A stretch of 64,000 nt of DNA. It comes from Bacteroidota bacterium (lineage in GTDB: Bacteria; Bacteroidota; Bacteroidia; AKYH767-A; 2013-40CM-41-45). Both the position numbers and the translations under genes were made by a program. Below, piece by piece: positions 27,374-37,318 of the stretch. Under the pieces are notes generated by a model that searched no databases, had not been told where the DNA came from, and saw only the letters and a program-made list of their open reading frames with translations. Numbering within the stretch: the first letter of the stretch is position 1; each line of letters begins with the position of its first letter. Where the stretch lies: positions 62,001 to 126,000 of the forward strand of contig JADKIH010000007.1 in assembly GCA_016721305.1 (NCBI GenBank), written 5' to 3'.

Positions 27374-29586
27374 TATCTGCCATCAATCCGACTAACCGTC
27401 AAAATCCCATGAATCTCTCTAAGCTTTTGAATGAGCTTGTCGAGGTGATGGGTATCGTGAACGAAGAGCATAATGGTTCCTTCGAAGATGCCATCGTTGG
27501 AATCGATACTGATCGAACGCATGTTTACTTTCAATTCGCTGGAGATGACTTTAGAGATTTTATTGACAACACCCACTTCGTCGATTCCCGTCATTCGGAC
27601 TCCGGCGAGGAAGGCAATTTGTTGTTGATTCGTCCATTTCGCTTTTACGATACGATACGCATAGTTCGACATCAGCTGAATGGCATTCGGGCAATTTGTA
27701 CGGTGAATTTTAATACCATCGTGAATGGTAATAAAACCGAAAACGTCATCGCCCGGAATCGGGCTGCAACAAGGTGAAAGTTTGTAGTCGATCTTATCGA
27801 GATTTTCACCGATCACCAACATATCGCTCGAACCGCGAATGTTCTTCACCATTTGTTCGAGCGAATGCGTTTCGATTCGAACCGGAGTTTTTGCTTTCAG
27901 AACACCTTTTTCATTCACAAAATCTTTCAGATCCTGAACATCGATTACACCTTTGGCAATGCGATAAAACAATTCAAGTGAAGAAGGAATTTTGTAATGG
28001 GCGAGGAGTTCGTTAATGTTCTCATTGTTAAAATCAACTTTCAGGTGACGGAATTTCCGCATGAGTGCTTCTTTACCGTCTTCGCCGAAACGTTTCTTTT
28101 CATCTTTGAGAGCAGTCTTTATTTTCGATTTGGCTTTTGCAGTAACAACGTACGCCAGCCAGTCTTCTTTCGGAGTTTGTTTGTTTGAAGTTAAAATCTC
28201 AACCTGATCACCGCTTCGCAATTTGTGAGAGAGTGGAACGAGCTTGTGATTAACCTTTGCGCCGATACACTTACTGCCAAGATCAGAGTGAATCTCGAAG
28301 GCAAAATCAAGTGCCGTCGCACCGGAAGGCAATGTTTTCATGTCTCCGCTCGGAGTAAAGATGAAGATTTCATCTGAAAAAAGATTTAGTTTGAAATCAT
28401 CGATAAAATCGAGCGCATTGGATTCAGGACTTTCGAGCAATTCTCTGATCTTACTGATCCATTCGTCGAGCGCTGATTCCGCAGCCGATTCTTTATATTT
28501 CCAGTGAGCAGCATATCCTTTTTCTGCAATCTCATCCATTCGGCGCGAACGAATCTGCACTTCTACCCATTTACCATTCGGCCCCATCACCGTTGTATGC
28601 AACGATTCGTAACCGTTGGCTTTTGGAGTTGATATCCAATCGCGCAATCGATCCGGATTAGGATGGTAAAAATCGGTAATGACGGAATACGCTTTCCAAC
28701 AAGCAGCTTTTTCATTCTCTTCATCAGAATCAATGATGATGCGGATGGCAAATAAATCGTAAATCTCTTCGAAAGAAACACCCTGACGTTTCATCTTACT
28801 CCAGATGGAGTTGATCGATTTCGAACGTCCTTTAATATCGAAGATCAAACCTTGTTTAGTAAGTTCTTCTTTTATCGGCTCAGTAAATTCATTGATGAAT
28901 CGATTACGTTCACGCTTCGTCTGTTGAATTTTCGAGAAGATGTCATTGTAGATATCAGGCTCCGTGTATTTGAGGGACAAATCTTCCAGCTCAGTCTTGA
29001 ATGAATATAAACCCAGACGGTGGGCAAGCGGTGCATAGAGATAAGCTGTTTCCGAAGCAATCTTCAACTGCTTATCACGCGGCATGCTATCGAGCGTACG
29101 CATATTATGCAAACGATCGGCAAGCTTAATGAGAATCACTCTGACATCGTCTGACAGTGTCAGAAGCATTTTGCGGAAATTCTCAGCCTGTAGAGAAGTT
29201 CCTTTATCGAAGACTCCGGAAATTTTTGTGAGTCCATCGACGATAGAAGCAGCCTTTTCACCAAAAGCGTTTTTCAAATCATCGAGCGTCAGGTGAGTAT
29301 CCTCAACCGTGTCATGTAATAGTGCGCATACGATAGCGAGGGGCCCAAGACCGATTTCTTCCGCACAAATCTGAGCAACAGCAAGAGGGTGGAGAATGTA
29401 AGGCTCACCCGTCTTGCGACGCATATCTTTATGAGCTTCCATAGCCATATCGAATGCTTCGCGAATCATTTTCTTATCGCCTTTACCCAGCGATGGACGC
29501 AAAGCACGCAGAAGAGCACGATATGCTTTTAGGATTTGATCCTTTTCGGCTTCCGGATTTATGACAGTTATGGAAGAGTCAGACAT
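27373..29586 (-). CDS. Bifunctional (p)ppGpp synthetase/hydrolase, RelA/SpoT family
   Basis: 737 residues with the full Rel architecture: an HD hydrolase domain (YILHPLAVAQ; CALLHDTVEDT, HD at 91-92), a synthetase domain (GRSKSINSIWSKMKRQG; ISTPKANGYESLHTTVMG), a TGS domain (IFIFTPSGDMKTLPSGATAL) and a C-terminal ACT domain (FLAGVRMTGIDEVGVVNKIS). It makes and degrades the alarmone controlling growth and amino acid starvation. Both domains keep their motifs, so activity of both kinds is expected. Its stop codon borders an AATTAGCT array. Intact. Confidence 0.95.
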   Translation of the reverse strand: MSDSSITVINPEAEKDQILKAYRALLRALRPSLGKGDKKMIREAFDMAMEAHKDMRRKTGEPYILHPLAVAQICAEEIGLGPLAIVCALLHDTVEDTHLTLDDLKNAFGEKAASIVDGLTKISGVFDKGTSLQAENFRKMLLTLSDDVRVILIKLADRLHNMRTLDSMPRDKQLKIASETAYLYAPLAHRLGLYSFKTELEDLSLKYTEPDIYNDIFSKIQQTKRERNRFINEFTEPIKEELTKQGLIFDIKGRSKSINSIWSKMKRQGVSFEEIYDLFAIRIIIDSDEENEKAACWKAYSVITDFYHPNPDRLRDWISTPKANGYESLHTTVMGPNGKWVEVQIRSRRMDEIAEKGYAAHWKYKESAAESALDEWISKIRELLESPESNALDFIDDFKLNLFSDEIFIFTPSGDMKTLPSGATALDFAFEIHSDLGSKCIGAKVNHKLVPLSHKLRSGDQVEILTSNKQTPKEDWLAYVVTAKAKSKIKTALKDEKKRFGEDGKEALMRKFRHLKVDFNNENINELLAHYKIPSSLELFYRIAKGVIDVQDLKDFVNEKGVLKAKTPVRIETHSLEQMVKNIRGSSDMLVIGENLDKIDYKLSPCCSPIPGDDVFGFITIHDGIKIHRTNCPNAIQLMSNYAYRIVKAKWTNQQQIAFLAGVRMTGIDEVGVVNKISKVISSELKVNMRSISIDSNDGIFEGTIMLFVHDTHHLDKLIQKLREIHGILTVSRIDGR

Positions 29587-29613
29587 TATATTATTTACAA
29601 TTCAATTAGAGCA

Positions 29614-30642
29614 TTAAGAATTTGCCAACTCTTTTTTCAGAGCAAGCAGAGAGAAATCGGTATTCTCTTTCCGAATTGTGTTGGTAAGAGTTCCGAGACC
29701 TTTAATTTTCATTTCAACAACGTCGTTAGGTTGGAGCCATTGAACTTTATAATCCGGATTGTTCAACAAGCCTGTTCCGTTCAATTCCAGAAAGCAACCG
29801 GTACCAACCGTTCCTGAACCGATGACATCGCCCGGAAGAATATCCACACCATAAGCACAACGCTCGATGATTTCGGCAAACGTCCAGTCCATATCTTTCA
29901 TATTTCCTTCGCTAACCGTCTTTCCGTTCACCGTACATAACATTGGAAGATCGTAGTTATTTCCAACATGTCCGGGCTTAGCTGGAACTTTATAGGGCTC
30001 CAATTCATCCGCTGTAACCAGCCATGGGCCGATAACAGTAGAGAAATCTTTTCCTTTAGCAGGTCCGAGATTGAGCAGCATTTCTTCCATCTGAAGCGTA
30101 CGGGCGCTCATATCGTTCATGATCATGTACCCGGCAATATATTGATCGGCTTCAGCAGCCTTTACATTACGACCTTTTTTACCGATTACGATAGCCACTT
30201 CCAATTCGAAGTCGAGCTTTTGAAAATGATCAGGCATACAAACGACTTCACCGGGCCCTTGAACGGCATTATGATTCGTAAAATAGAAAATCGGGTATTG
30301 ATCAAATTCGGCGATCATCGGAACTTTTCGGTTACGGCGTGCAGCTTCTACATGCTGGCGGAAGGCATAGCCATCGCGGCAGCTCGTAGGGTGCGGAACA
30401 GGAGCGAGGAAGTCGCTTTCTTTCACATCAACAGCCTGAGCTTTCAGTGAACCGCCTGTAATGGCTTTATCGAGTGAATGAGCAATAGCCATTGCGCTTT
30501 CACCCAGCTCGAGAAACGATTTCATGGAATCGGGCAGGGATTTGCCTGCCTGAGAGGCTAAAAGAGCTAAATCGTAGACATTTCCTGCATTATAAAGGCC
30601 TAATTTCTCGTGGCCGTTGTGGGTGTAGCTGACTAATTTCAT
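29614..30642 (-). CDS. Fumarylacetoacetate hydrolase family protein
   Basis: 342 residues. FAH-fold C-terminal domain with FELEVAIVIGKKGRNVKAAE (a metal Glu), YMIMNDMSARTLQMEEM, PWLVTADEL and GSGTVGTGC near residue 280. The family cleaves C-C bonds of acylpyruvates; a homogentisate dioxygenase gene lies 3.2 kb away, so fumarylacetoacetate cleavage in tyrosine breakdown is plausible. Cytoplasmic, intact. It is 27 bp upstream of relA on the same strand. Confidence 0.85.
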   Translation of the reverse strand: MKLVSYTHNGHEKLGLYNAGNVYDLALLASQAGKSLPDSMKSFLELGESAMAIAHSLDKAITGGSLKAQAVDVKESDFLAPVPHPTSCRDGYAFRQHVEAARRNRKVPMIAEFDQYPIFYFTNHNAVQGPGEVVCMPDHFQKLDFELEVAIVIGKKGRNVKAAEADQYIAGYMIMNDMSARTLQMEEMLLNLGPAKGKDFSTVIGPWLVTADELEPYKVPAKPGHVGNNYDLPMLCTVNGKTVSEGNMKDMDWTFAEIIERCAYGVDILPGDVIGSGTVGTGCFLELNGTGLLNNPDYKVQWLQPNDVVEMKIKGLGTLTNTIRKENTDFSLLALKKELANS

Positions 30643-30662
30643 CCGGATAAGATTTTCTTCTG

Positions 30663-30670
30663 CAAAAATA
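30663..30670 (-). promoter_or_regulatory. Bacteroidota -7 promoter element for the FAH gene
   Basis: CAAAAATA on the plus strand reads TATTTTTG on the minus strand, an exact TAnnTTTG match, 20 bases before the FAH start codon. Confidence 0.45.
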
Positions 30671-30748
30671 GCATTCTGAAGCGAATATCAGCACCGAAAG
30701 CGTTGGGAAAGCCATGACTTTTAAAGAAAATGCTGTTCATCAAGGCAC

Positions 30749-30777
30749 AAAAAAAAGGCCCCTTGCGGAGCCTTTTT
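30749..30777 (-). terminator. Terminator after the large T9SS gene
   Basis: A stem of AAAAAGGC pairing with GCCTTTTT (inner CC/GG pairs around TTGC), giving a T8 tract on the minus strand, about 40 bases after the gene's stop. Confidence 0.75.
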
Positions 30778-30818
30778 ACCTAACCAATAATCCAAACTAA
30801 ACCATGTTTCATGTATAC

Positions 30819-33575
30819 TTATTCGACAAGGAGTTTTTGACGCATAACGGAGCTGCCATCAGATGCACTGATGAAGTAAACTGCGCCACGGCGTAAGTAG
30901 TTCTCGTCGATCTGTAAATCAACTGTACCATTTTCATTCATCATGATCGTTGCAGGAATAATTTTTCCTGTAATATCTGTAACAGAGATGGATGAATATT
31001 CTAAAGGAGATTCTCCTGCCAGGTGAACAACTGAAGAGTTGCAAGCCGGGTTAGGGAATACCGTAAAGGTTCCTTTCGTGCTGTTTTGAATCACAACCGG
31101 TGTGAAGACTTCTGCGTTACCATCGTAGTCGGTCTGACGTAAACGGTAGTATGAAATTCCTCTCAAAGGTTCAAGATCTGTGAAGCTATAAGAATGTGCT
31201 ACTGTTGTATTTCCTGAACCGGATACAGTTCCGATCGGAGTGTATTCGATATTGTTGGAAGAACGTTCAACAGTGAAATAATCGTTATTGATTTCCGACT
31301 GAGTTGTCCATTTCACATCTACGTGCTTATTCACAAGCTTAGCAGTGAAAGAAGACAATGTGATAGGAAGTGGGTTACCACCGCCCGGAGGGTTTGCCAG
31401 TGTGAAGTAATTGTGGAAGTTTGTAAACGTACCGGAGATGATATTTCCTGTCCAGTTAGCCGTTGCCGCACCGCCGAAATTTTGCCAAGTAGCCGCACCG
31501 TCATCATGTGCAACGAGCAAAGTGTTCTTGTTTGCTACACCGTCGTCGATATCGTAATACATTTGAAGTTTACCATTGGAAAAATTCGAAACGATAGAAC
31601 GAGTGAAACGAAGATAACGAACAGCAGAAACGTTAGATATAGTCGGAGGAAGTCCGTATGGCAATGCTGCAGCTGCAGCGTTAAATATTTCTGCGCGATA
31701 AGTAACAGATGTAGCATTCGAATGTGTAACCGTAAGTACGGCAGGGCGGTAAGCATTGCCTTTTCCGATCGGATACGTTTTATTAACCGTTGCCACTGTA
31801 GCCACTGTTTGAATCATCGGACCATCAACGAATGATAGATTATTACCGATATTTGACGAAGCGGTAGAAGTAAGGGTAAGCACATTTGTATTCGTCGTAA
31901 CCAATTTACCAAGTACCATTGACAATAAATTCGAGACATTACAAGGATAGTTCAATGTAATATTGCTGCTATTATTGATACTCAAATTATAGAAAGTAGT
32001 ACTAGTTGTTCCGCCAATAGCCTGAGCTCCCGTTGGGTTAAAAGTTACCGTGCTTGAACGCGCAAGGAAAGAACCTGCGTTATAAATAGCGTCCACACCA
32101 TTACAAGTGCTGGTAAGAGTCATTTGTTTTGTATCACCAAATGCTCCACCGATAGAACGGATATCAAAAGTTTTGTTTACATCGATGTACAAACTTCTAA
32201 GTTTGAAATTTGCTGATGAACCATATGATGTTGCGAGAGTAGTCGTATTTAAAGACGAACCGCTGATTTTAATATTAGGGTAAACTGCATTTGCATATGG
32301 ACGGAAGCTGAAGATAGATCCTGCTGCCGTAGAAGCATTACCAAATTGCATTATACCACCTGAAGCATTAACAGTACCGAGAGTACCATTTATACTACAA
32401 TCGATCGTAAGAGAACCGGCAGTATTAGGTTTTTGGAAAGTGATAGTTCCGCTCGACATTACAAAACTACTGGATGCAACGTCATTGATATAGAATAACT
32501 GACGATTAGAACCAGTTGTACCTGAGTTAAGGAGTACTGTACCGCCTGTCATATTGAAGCTGAAAGGTTCCGTTGTTGAAGCAGTACCATAAGTAATACC
32601 TCCATAAACCTGAAGAGTACCACCGGAGCTGACTTCCAGATAAGGGACACCCGTACCGTTTTGGTCATAGCGAATACCTTGAATTCCTGCGGTTGTTCCA
32701 ACATATACTTTACCGCCATTCACATATAAACCACCCTGAATAATCAGGTTGTCGGCAGCTGAAGCAAACCACATAATTCCAAGAGGAACTTTGTATGTTG
32801 TATTCGGGCCGATTGTAAATGTAGCCGGAGTTGGATTGATACTAAAAGTACCTGTGTTATTGTGGATATAAGTTCCGTACGTACCGACGAAATTTCGGAT
32901 AGCTGTTTCGAAAGCTGACGACTGCACATTCAGCTGATAAGTAGTTGCACCTGACTTATTCATGGTTACCGTATTCAAATCCCATGTACCTGTTCCGGTA
33001 ACGGATGAATTCGATGCCGTGTTAAAAGTAAGATTGGCAATTTGGCCGGCAGCTACATAAAAATCAACAGTACCGAAGTTGACGAAATTACCGCCAAGGT
33101 TTAACTGATGAGTTCGGGCTACACCTGAGTTATACCAGAATTTGGCTCCGGTATTTACCGTAATATTTCCGGTAACGTTAACGGTGTAATTCGAAGTGGA
33201 GCGAAACTCAAGAGTTCCGGACACACCCTGACCGATATTAATTGTAGCACAGCTGATAGCCGCATTAATATAGATAGTGTAACCATTACCAATATTAACA
33301 ACGTCACCTGCCTGAGGGAAAGTTCCCGCATTGGTGGCGTTACCATATGTTACGGTTGACCAGGTGGTAGCAACGTTCCAGTTACCGCCATTCGTACGCG
33401 AATAATAGGTAGTCGCGTATCCGGTGAAAGAAAGCGAAAAGAGTAACAGAGTTACTAAAGCTGCGGTTTTACGTGCGTAATTACCTTTGGCCAGAGTACT
33501 GCTGCTTAACGCTTTTCTGAAATTCGACAGGGGAGAGAGACGATCTACAATCACCTGTAATTTTGACGTTTTCAT
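30819..33575 (-). CDS. Large secreted protein with T9SS type A sorting domain
   Basis: 918 residues. An N-terminal export signal is set back (hydrophobic KTAALVTLLLFSLSFTGYA at about 36-54). The body (60-700) is rich in Thr, Asn, Gly and Ser with repeated short strands such as VNTGAKFWYNSGVA, a beta-helix-like composition. A fibronectin-III-like region follows (ITLSSFTAKLVNKHVDVKW, YYRLRQTDYDGNAEVFTPV), then the C-terminal sorting domain FTVFPNPACNSSVVHL ending RRGAVYFISASDGSSVMRQK. Predicted cell-surface or secreted adhesin-like protein; function unknown. Intact over 2.7 kb. Confidence 0.88.
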   Translation of the reverse strand: MKTSKLQVIVDRLSPLSNFRKALSSSTLAKGNYARKTAALVTLLLFSLSFTGYATTYYSRTNGGNWNVATTWSTVTYGNATNAGTFPQAGDVVNIGNGYTIYINAAISCATINIGQGVSGTLEFRSTSNYTVNVTGNITVNTGAKFWYNSGVARTHQLNLGGNFVNFGTVDFYVAAGQIANLTFNTASNSSVTGTGTWDLNTVTMNKSGATTYQLNVQSSAFETAIRNFVGTYGTYIHNNTGTFSINPTPATFTIGPNTTYKVPLGIMWFASAADNLIIQGGLYVNGGKVYVGTTAGIQGIRYDQNGTGVPYLEVSSGGTLQVYGGITYGTASTTEPFSFNMTGGTVLLNSGTTGSNRQLFYINDVASSSFVMSSGTITFQKPNTAGSLTIDCSINGTLGTVNASGGIMQFGNASTAAGSIFSFRPYANAVYPNIKISGSSLNTTTLATSYGSSANFKLRSLYIDVNKTFDIRSIGGAFGDTKQMTLTSTCNGVDAIYNAGSFLARSSTVTFNPTGAQAIGGTTSTTFYNLSINNSSNITLNYPCNVSNLLSMVLGKLVTTNTNVLTLTSTASSNIGNNLSFVDGPMIQTVATVATVNKTYPIGKGNAYRPAVLTVTHSNATSVTYRAEIFNAAAAALPYGLPPTISNVSAVRYLRFTRSIVSNFSNGKLQMYYDIDDGVANKNTLLVAHDDGAATWQNFGGAATANWTGNIISGTFTNFHNYFTLANPPGGGNPLPITLSSFTAKLVNKHVDVKWTTQSEINNDYFTVERSSNNIEYTPIGTVSGSGNTTVAHSYSFTDLEPLRGISYYRLRQTDYDGNAEVFTPVVIQNSTKGTFTVFPNPACNSSVVHLAGESPLEYSSISVTDITGKIIPATIMMNENGTVDLQIDENYLRRGAVYFISASDGSSVMRQKLLVE

Positions 33576-33676
33576 GCGTGCAGTGTTTTAAATCAGTACG
33601 GACACAATACTTGTTGATCCGTATAGCAAGTTAATCGTAAAGCAGGGGTGTATGTTCCTACGAAAAGTGCCACACC

Positions 33677-33688
33677 TTACAGCTGTAA
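33677..33688. promoter_or_regulatory. Perfect palindrome TTACAGCTGTAA
   Basis: A 12-base perfect palindrome about 100 bases upstream of the large T9SS gene start and 195 before hmgA; a candidate dimeric regulator site without further support. Confidence 0.3.
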
Positions 33689-33831
33689 TGTTTACACACA
33701 TTTGAACAAATTATTTCTGTCGATTCACAGACAATGAGGCGGCAGAAGACGCATCAGCAGGCCATTTCAGCTAAATTTGCTTAAAAAGTTCAGAAAAATA
33801 TTTTCTCCGCCGGGAACATCTGAATCCGGCA

Positions 33832-33864
33832 ATTGAAAATATTCGGGCGAAATAGTTAATTTTG
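33832..33864 (+). promoter_or_regulatory. Bacteroidota promoter for hmgA
   Basis: ATTG at 33832-33835 and TAATTTTG at 33857-33864 (exact TAnnTTTG), 21 bases apart, 18 bases before the hmgA ATG. The -33 element is imperfect. Confidence 0.5.
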
Positions 33865-33882
33865 GACTATAAAATCTACAAA

Positions 33883-35036
33883 ATGTCCCAATACCATCGA
33901 CTAGGTTCAATTCCGCCAAAGCGCCACACTCAATTTCGGAAACCCGACGGAAGCCTTTATGCCGAGGAACTCGTGTCTACACACGGCTTTTCAAGCGTCT
34001 ATTCACTGATCTACCATTGCTATCCACCGACAATGATTAAAGAAGTCGGAGAAGCTTATTCCGTTGCTCCTGAGATTGCTTTTCAGAAAGCGATGAAGCA
34101 TGAAAGTTTTGAAGGATTTCATATAAAACCCGCTAACGATTTTCTGGAAAGTCGTGTGCCTGTACTCGTCAATAACGACGTTCATGTAACACTGGCTGCT
34201 CCTAAAAATTCGATGACAGATTACTTCTACAAAAACGCTGATGCGGATGAAGTAATTTTTATCCACGAAGGAACAGGAACGCTGAAGACAATTTATGGAA
34301 ATCTGAAATTCGGATATGGCGATTATCTCGTTGTTCCAAGAGGTACGATCTATCAGATTCACTTCGACACGACGGAAAACCGCCTGTTCATCGTTGAGTC
34401 TTTTAGCGCCATAGAATTCCCTAAGCGTTACCGAAATGCTTATGGACAACTCGAAGAACATTCTCCATTTTGTGAAAGAGACATTCGTCGGCCGGAAGCT
34501 TTGGAAACATTCGACCAAAAAGGCGATTTCAAAGTGATGATTAAAAAGGAAGGTATGATGTATCCATACATCTATGCCACATCCTTTTGATGCAATCGGG
34601 GGATGGAAATTTTATCCTTATGCACTCCTCAATCCACGATTTCGAACCACTCACAGGACGGGCACATTTACCGCCTCCGATTCACCAAACATTCGAAGCA
34701 AATAATTTTGTGATTTGCTCCTTTGTTCCACGCCTGTACGATTATCACCCGCTCGGAATTCCGGTTCCATACAATCACAGTAATGTTGACTCTGATGAAG
34801 TTCTGTATTATGTCGATGGTGATTTTATGTCCAGGAAAAAAGTTACCAGAGGCATGATAACACTTCATCCGGGCGGCATTCCGCATGGTCCGCATCCGGG
34901 TACGGTTGAGAAAAGCCTCGGCCAGAAAGAAACAAAAGAACTGGCCGTTATGGTCGATACCTTCCGACCGCTTTGTATAACAAAGAAAGCGTTGGAGATT
35001 ATGTCGGACGACTACTACAAGTCATGGCTGTTTTAA
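33883..35036 (+). CDS. hmgA: Homogentisate 1,2-dioxygenase, one frameshift
   Basis: About 385 residues, close to bacterial homologues. The N-terminus YHRLGSIPPKRHTQFRKPDG and cupin strands (EVIFIHEGTGTLKTIYGNLK, GDYLVVPRGTIYQIHF) are followed by a frameshift near 34590 (G run in DAIGGW). The second part holds SIHDFEPLTGRAHLPPPIHQ, IPVPYNHSNVDSDEVLYYVD and the iron-site segment LHPGGIPHGPHPG. It opens the ring of homogentisate to maleylacetoacetate using Fe(II) and O2 in tyrosine/phenylalanine breakdown. ATG 33883 is chosen over an upstream TTG at 33862. Confidence 0.93.
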
Positions 35037-35062
35037 TTCATAATTCATAATTCTGAATTATG
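35035..35062. repeat. Period-7 repeat (AATTCAT family)
   Basis: Four heptamers, AATTCAT AATTCTG AATTATG AATTCTC, starting at the hmgA stop. The first 25 bases are also a perfect inverted repeat with a one-base centre. Confidence 0.7.
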
Positions 35063-35161
35063 AATTCTCCTAAAAGTGAAAGATTCGGCGAGGTTTCGCA
35101 CCATTCCGGAAACAGGGTCGCTTAGATTTGTCAGGTATGCCATTTGGGCAACACGCACATC

Positions 35162-36273
35162 ATGATCCGGAAATTCATCCGACTTCTTTTATTGGGATTT
35201 GTTCAGTTGCTTCTGTCGCTGGCCAACTATAGACACAAAGAATTTTGCACCTTCAGGAGATTCGCTTCGGGGCAATTTGCCTATTTGTTTCGGAAACACA
35301 TGATGTTCGGACTAATCGCTGAGTATTATGAAGCCATTAAATCAATTATGCTGATTTTAAATCGACTGACACGCTGAATATCATTCTCGAGGCACCTTAT
35401 TCTATGACGTGCTTCATGAATAAGTATCTCCGGGGAGAAAGTCGTGCATTGATTGATTCCATCTTGCGGAATGATCCTGACAAAATCGAGTACTTCTTTT
35501 CGTTAAAAAAACTCCAAAAGAACATTCGCTTCATCGGCGTCGATTTCGAATATGATCATGGCAATCCGGGAGCAAGATTAGAATCGTACAAAGCCTTTTT
35601 CGATGATCTGAAAAAGGAGCTCGAGAAAAACAAAGTTGACCTGAGTGTTATTCGTTCCTTTATCTATGGCATTCGTGTTCAGGGATTGGAAGAAGCCGAT
35701 ATCTACACTTTTAGGAAGTATGTCCAAAAATTACGTATCAATCAGCCCGATTCAACCCTTCGTGTGAAATTGAAAGAAGCCAATTTTATTCTGACGGCTC
35801 GTGCCGACTGGGATAAAGACGATATGCGCGATAAAGTTTGCTATGGCAGATTAACGGAATTACTTTCCGGCGGAATTGATTTCAAATCCAATCACAACAT
35901 CATCATTTACGGCAGTGCCCATGGCAGTCCGGTAAATGAAAAGTCAATTTACTACCGATTAAATTATCAGGAAGATTCACCTTTCTTTTCGAAAGTGTAT
36001 CCTTTGCTTAACATCTATTATGGTTGTCTCTCTACAGGCAGTTACTATGACCGTCACTTCAGCATAGAAACCAACGGGCCGTATTTTTACACAAATGAAG
36101 ATACTGAATTACTCGCCTTCCTGAAAAAGAGCTTCGACATCACTCAGGAAAACAGTCTGGTGATTTATAAAAACAATCTGAGTTCTACTTTAAAAGACTT
36201 TGGACGGATCTGGTTCACCGCTTCAACCTTAGTGGCATTTTCGGTATTGGTGAGTACTTCATCGATGAGTTGA
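35162..36273 (+). CDS. Erythromycin-esterase-like (EreA/ChaN-fold) protein, frameshifted
   Basis: An ATG at 35162 gives a signal-like start (MIRKFIRLLLLGFVQLLLS). After frame changes between 35220 and 35400, fragments read LFVSETHDVRTN, EYYEAIKSIMLILN and LNIILEAPYSMTCFMNKYLR, the Glu-His and EAPYS pattern of EreA-like hydrolases. From 35404 one frame continues through FIGVDFEYDHGNPGARLES, ADWDKDDMRDKVCYGRL and NIIIYGSAHGS. The final 20 residues run into the convergent glyA and are probably not genuine. About 365 residues; likely exported. The family assignment is moderate, and the substrate is unknown. Confidence 0.55.
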
Positions 36274-37257
36274 ACAATTTTCACGCAGTCTTTTTCCTTT
36301 ACACCGCGAGTTGTCATAGCCGGAGTACCGACACGAATACCTGAGGTGATGAACGGCGATTTATCATCAAACGGAACCATGTTTTTGTTAACCGTAATAT
36401 CTGCTTTTACGAGAGTATTCTCTGCAACTTTACCTGTAACATTCTTGCTACGTAAATCGATTAGCATTGAGTGATTGTCAGTTCCGCCGCTGATTACTTT
36501 ATAACCCAGCTCAATGAATGCATGAGCCATAGCTTGTGCATTCTTCACTGTCTGTACGCAATATTTCAGGTAATCGTCGGTCAAATCTTCACCGAAGGCA
36601 ACAGCTTTTCCTGCGATCACGTGCTCCAAGGGACCGCCTTGTGTTCCCGGGAAAACGGCTCCATCTAAAATTGCACTCATCATTTTAGTCTCACCCTTAG
36701 GAGTTTTTTGTCCAAAAGGATTCGGGAAATCTTTCCCCATCATAATCATACCGGCACGTGGTCCGCGCAGTGTTTTATGAGTGGTAGTCGTTACGACATG
36801 GCAATGAGGAAGAGGATCATTCAATAAGCCACGTGCTATTAGTCCGGCAGGATGAGCGATATCGGCCATCAATAGGCGCCAACTTCATCAGCAATACGAC
36901 GCATGCGCTCGAAATCCCAATCACGAGAGTAAGAAGAGGCTCCTGCAATCATGAGCTTTGGTTTCTCACGTTTTGCTGTTGCTTCCATAGCATCATAATC
37001 AACACGACCTGTTTCCTGACTTACACCATAAAAAACAGGGCGATAAAATTTTCCGGAAAAGTTTACCGGAGAGCCATGAGTAAGGTGACCGCCATGTGAC
37101 AAGTCGAATCCGAGAATCGTATCTCCAGGTTGAATCAAGCCCAGCATAACAGCTGCATTCGCCTGAGCGCCGGAGTGAGGCTGAACATTTACCCATTCAG
37201 CATTGAAAAGCATCTTTCTTTAGTAATGAGGGAGAATATTTCTGTATCTTTTTCCAT
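36165..37257 (-). CDS. glyA: Serine hydroxymethyltransferase, internally deleted and frameshifted
   Basis: From ATG 37257 the frame reads MEKDTEIFSLITKER, the expected GlyA start, but then jumps to LFNAEWVNVQPHSGAQAN. About 62-65 residues normally between these (those carrying IELIASEN and KYAEGYPGKRYYGG) are absent. The rest is well conserved: the PLP Lys in VVTTTTHKTLRGPRAG, GAVFPGTQGGPLEHVIAGKA, SGGTDNHSMLIDL and SGIRVGTPAMTTRG. A further frameshift lies near 36872. The last 16 residues (NQIRPKSFKVELRLFL) do not look like GlyA. It makes glycine and methylene-THF from serine and is normally essential, so an assembly error is likely. Confidence 0.9.
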
Positions 37258-37270
37258 AATCATTTTTATG

Positions 37271-37310
37271 AATGATGAATTCTGAATTCATAATTTTGAA
37301 TTCTGAATCG
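37271..37310. repeat. Period-7 repeat (AATTCTG family)
   Basis: AATGATG AATTCTG AATTCAT AATTTTG AATTCTG AATCG, between the glyA start and the stop of the upstream nucleotidyltransferase; same unit family as at 35035. Confidence 0.7.
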
Positions 37311-37318
37311 TAAACTCC

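Larger units (their letters stand above)
33576..33882. other. Intergenic region with hairpin, palindrome and promoter
   Basis: 307 bases between divergent genes. TACGGA (33597) and TCCGTA (33618) flank an inner ACAA/TTGT pair, forming a leader hairpin for the minus-strand T9SS gene. TTACAGCTGTAA at 33677 is a perfect 12-base palindrome. A plus-strand promoter lies at 33832-33864. No gene seen. Confidence 0.55.

Noticed and set aside
31323..31835. 170-codon plus-strand frame within the large T9SS gene
   Set aside because: It is antisense to an intact 918-residue secreted protein and its composition is a shadow of low-complexity sequence.
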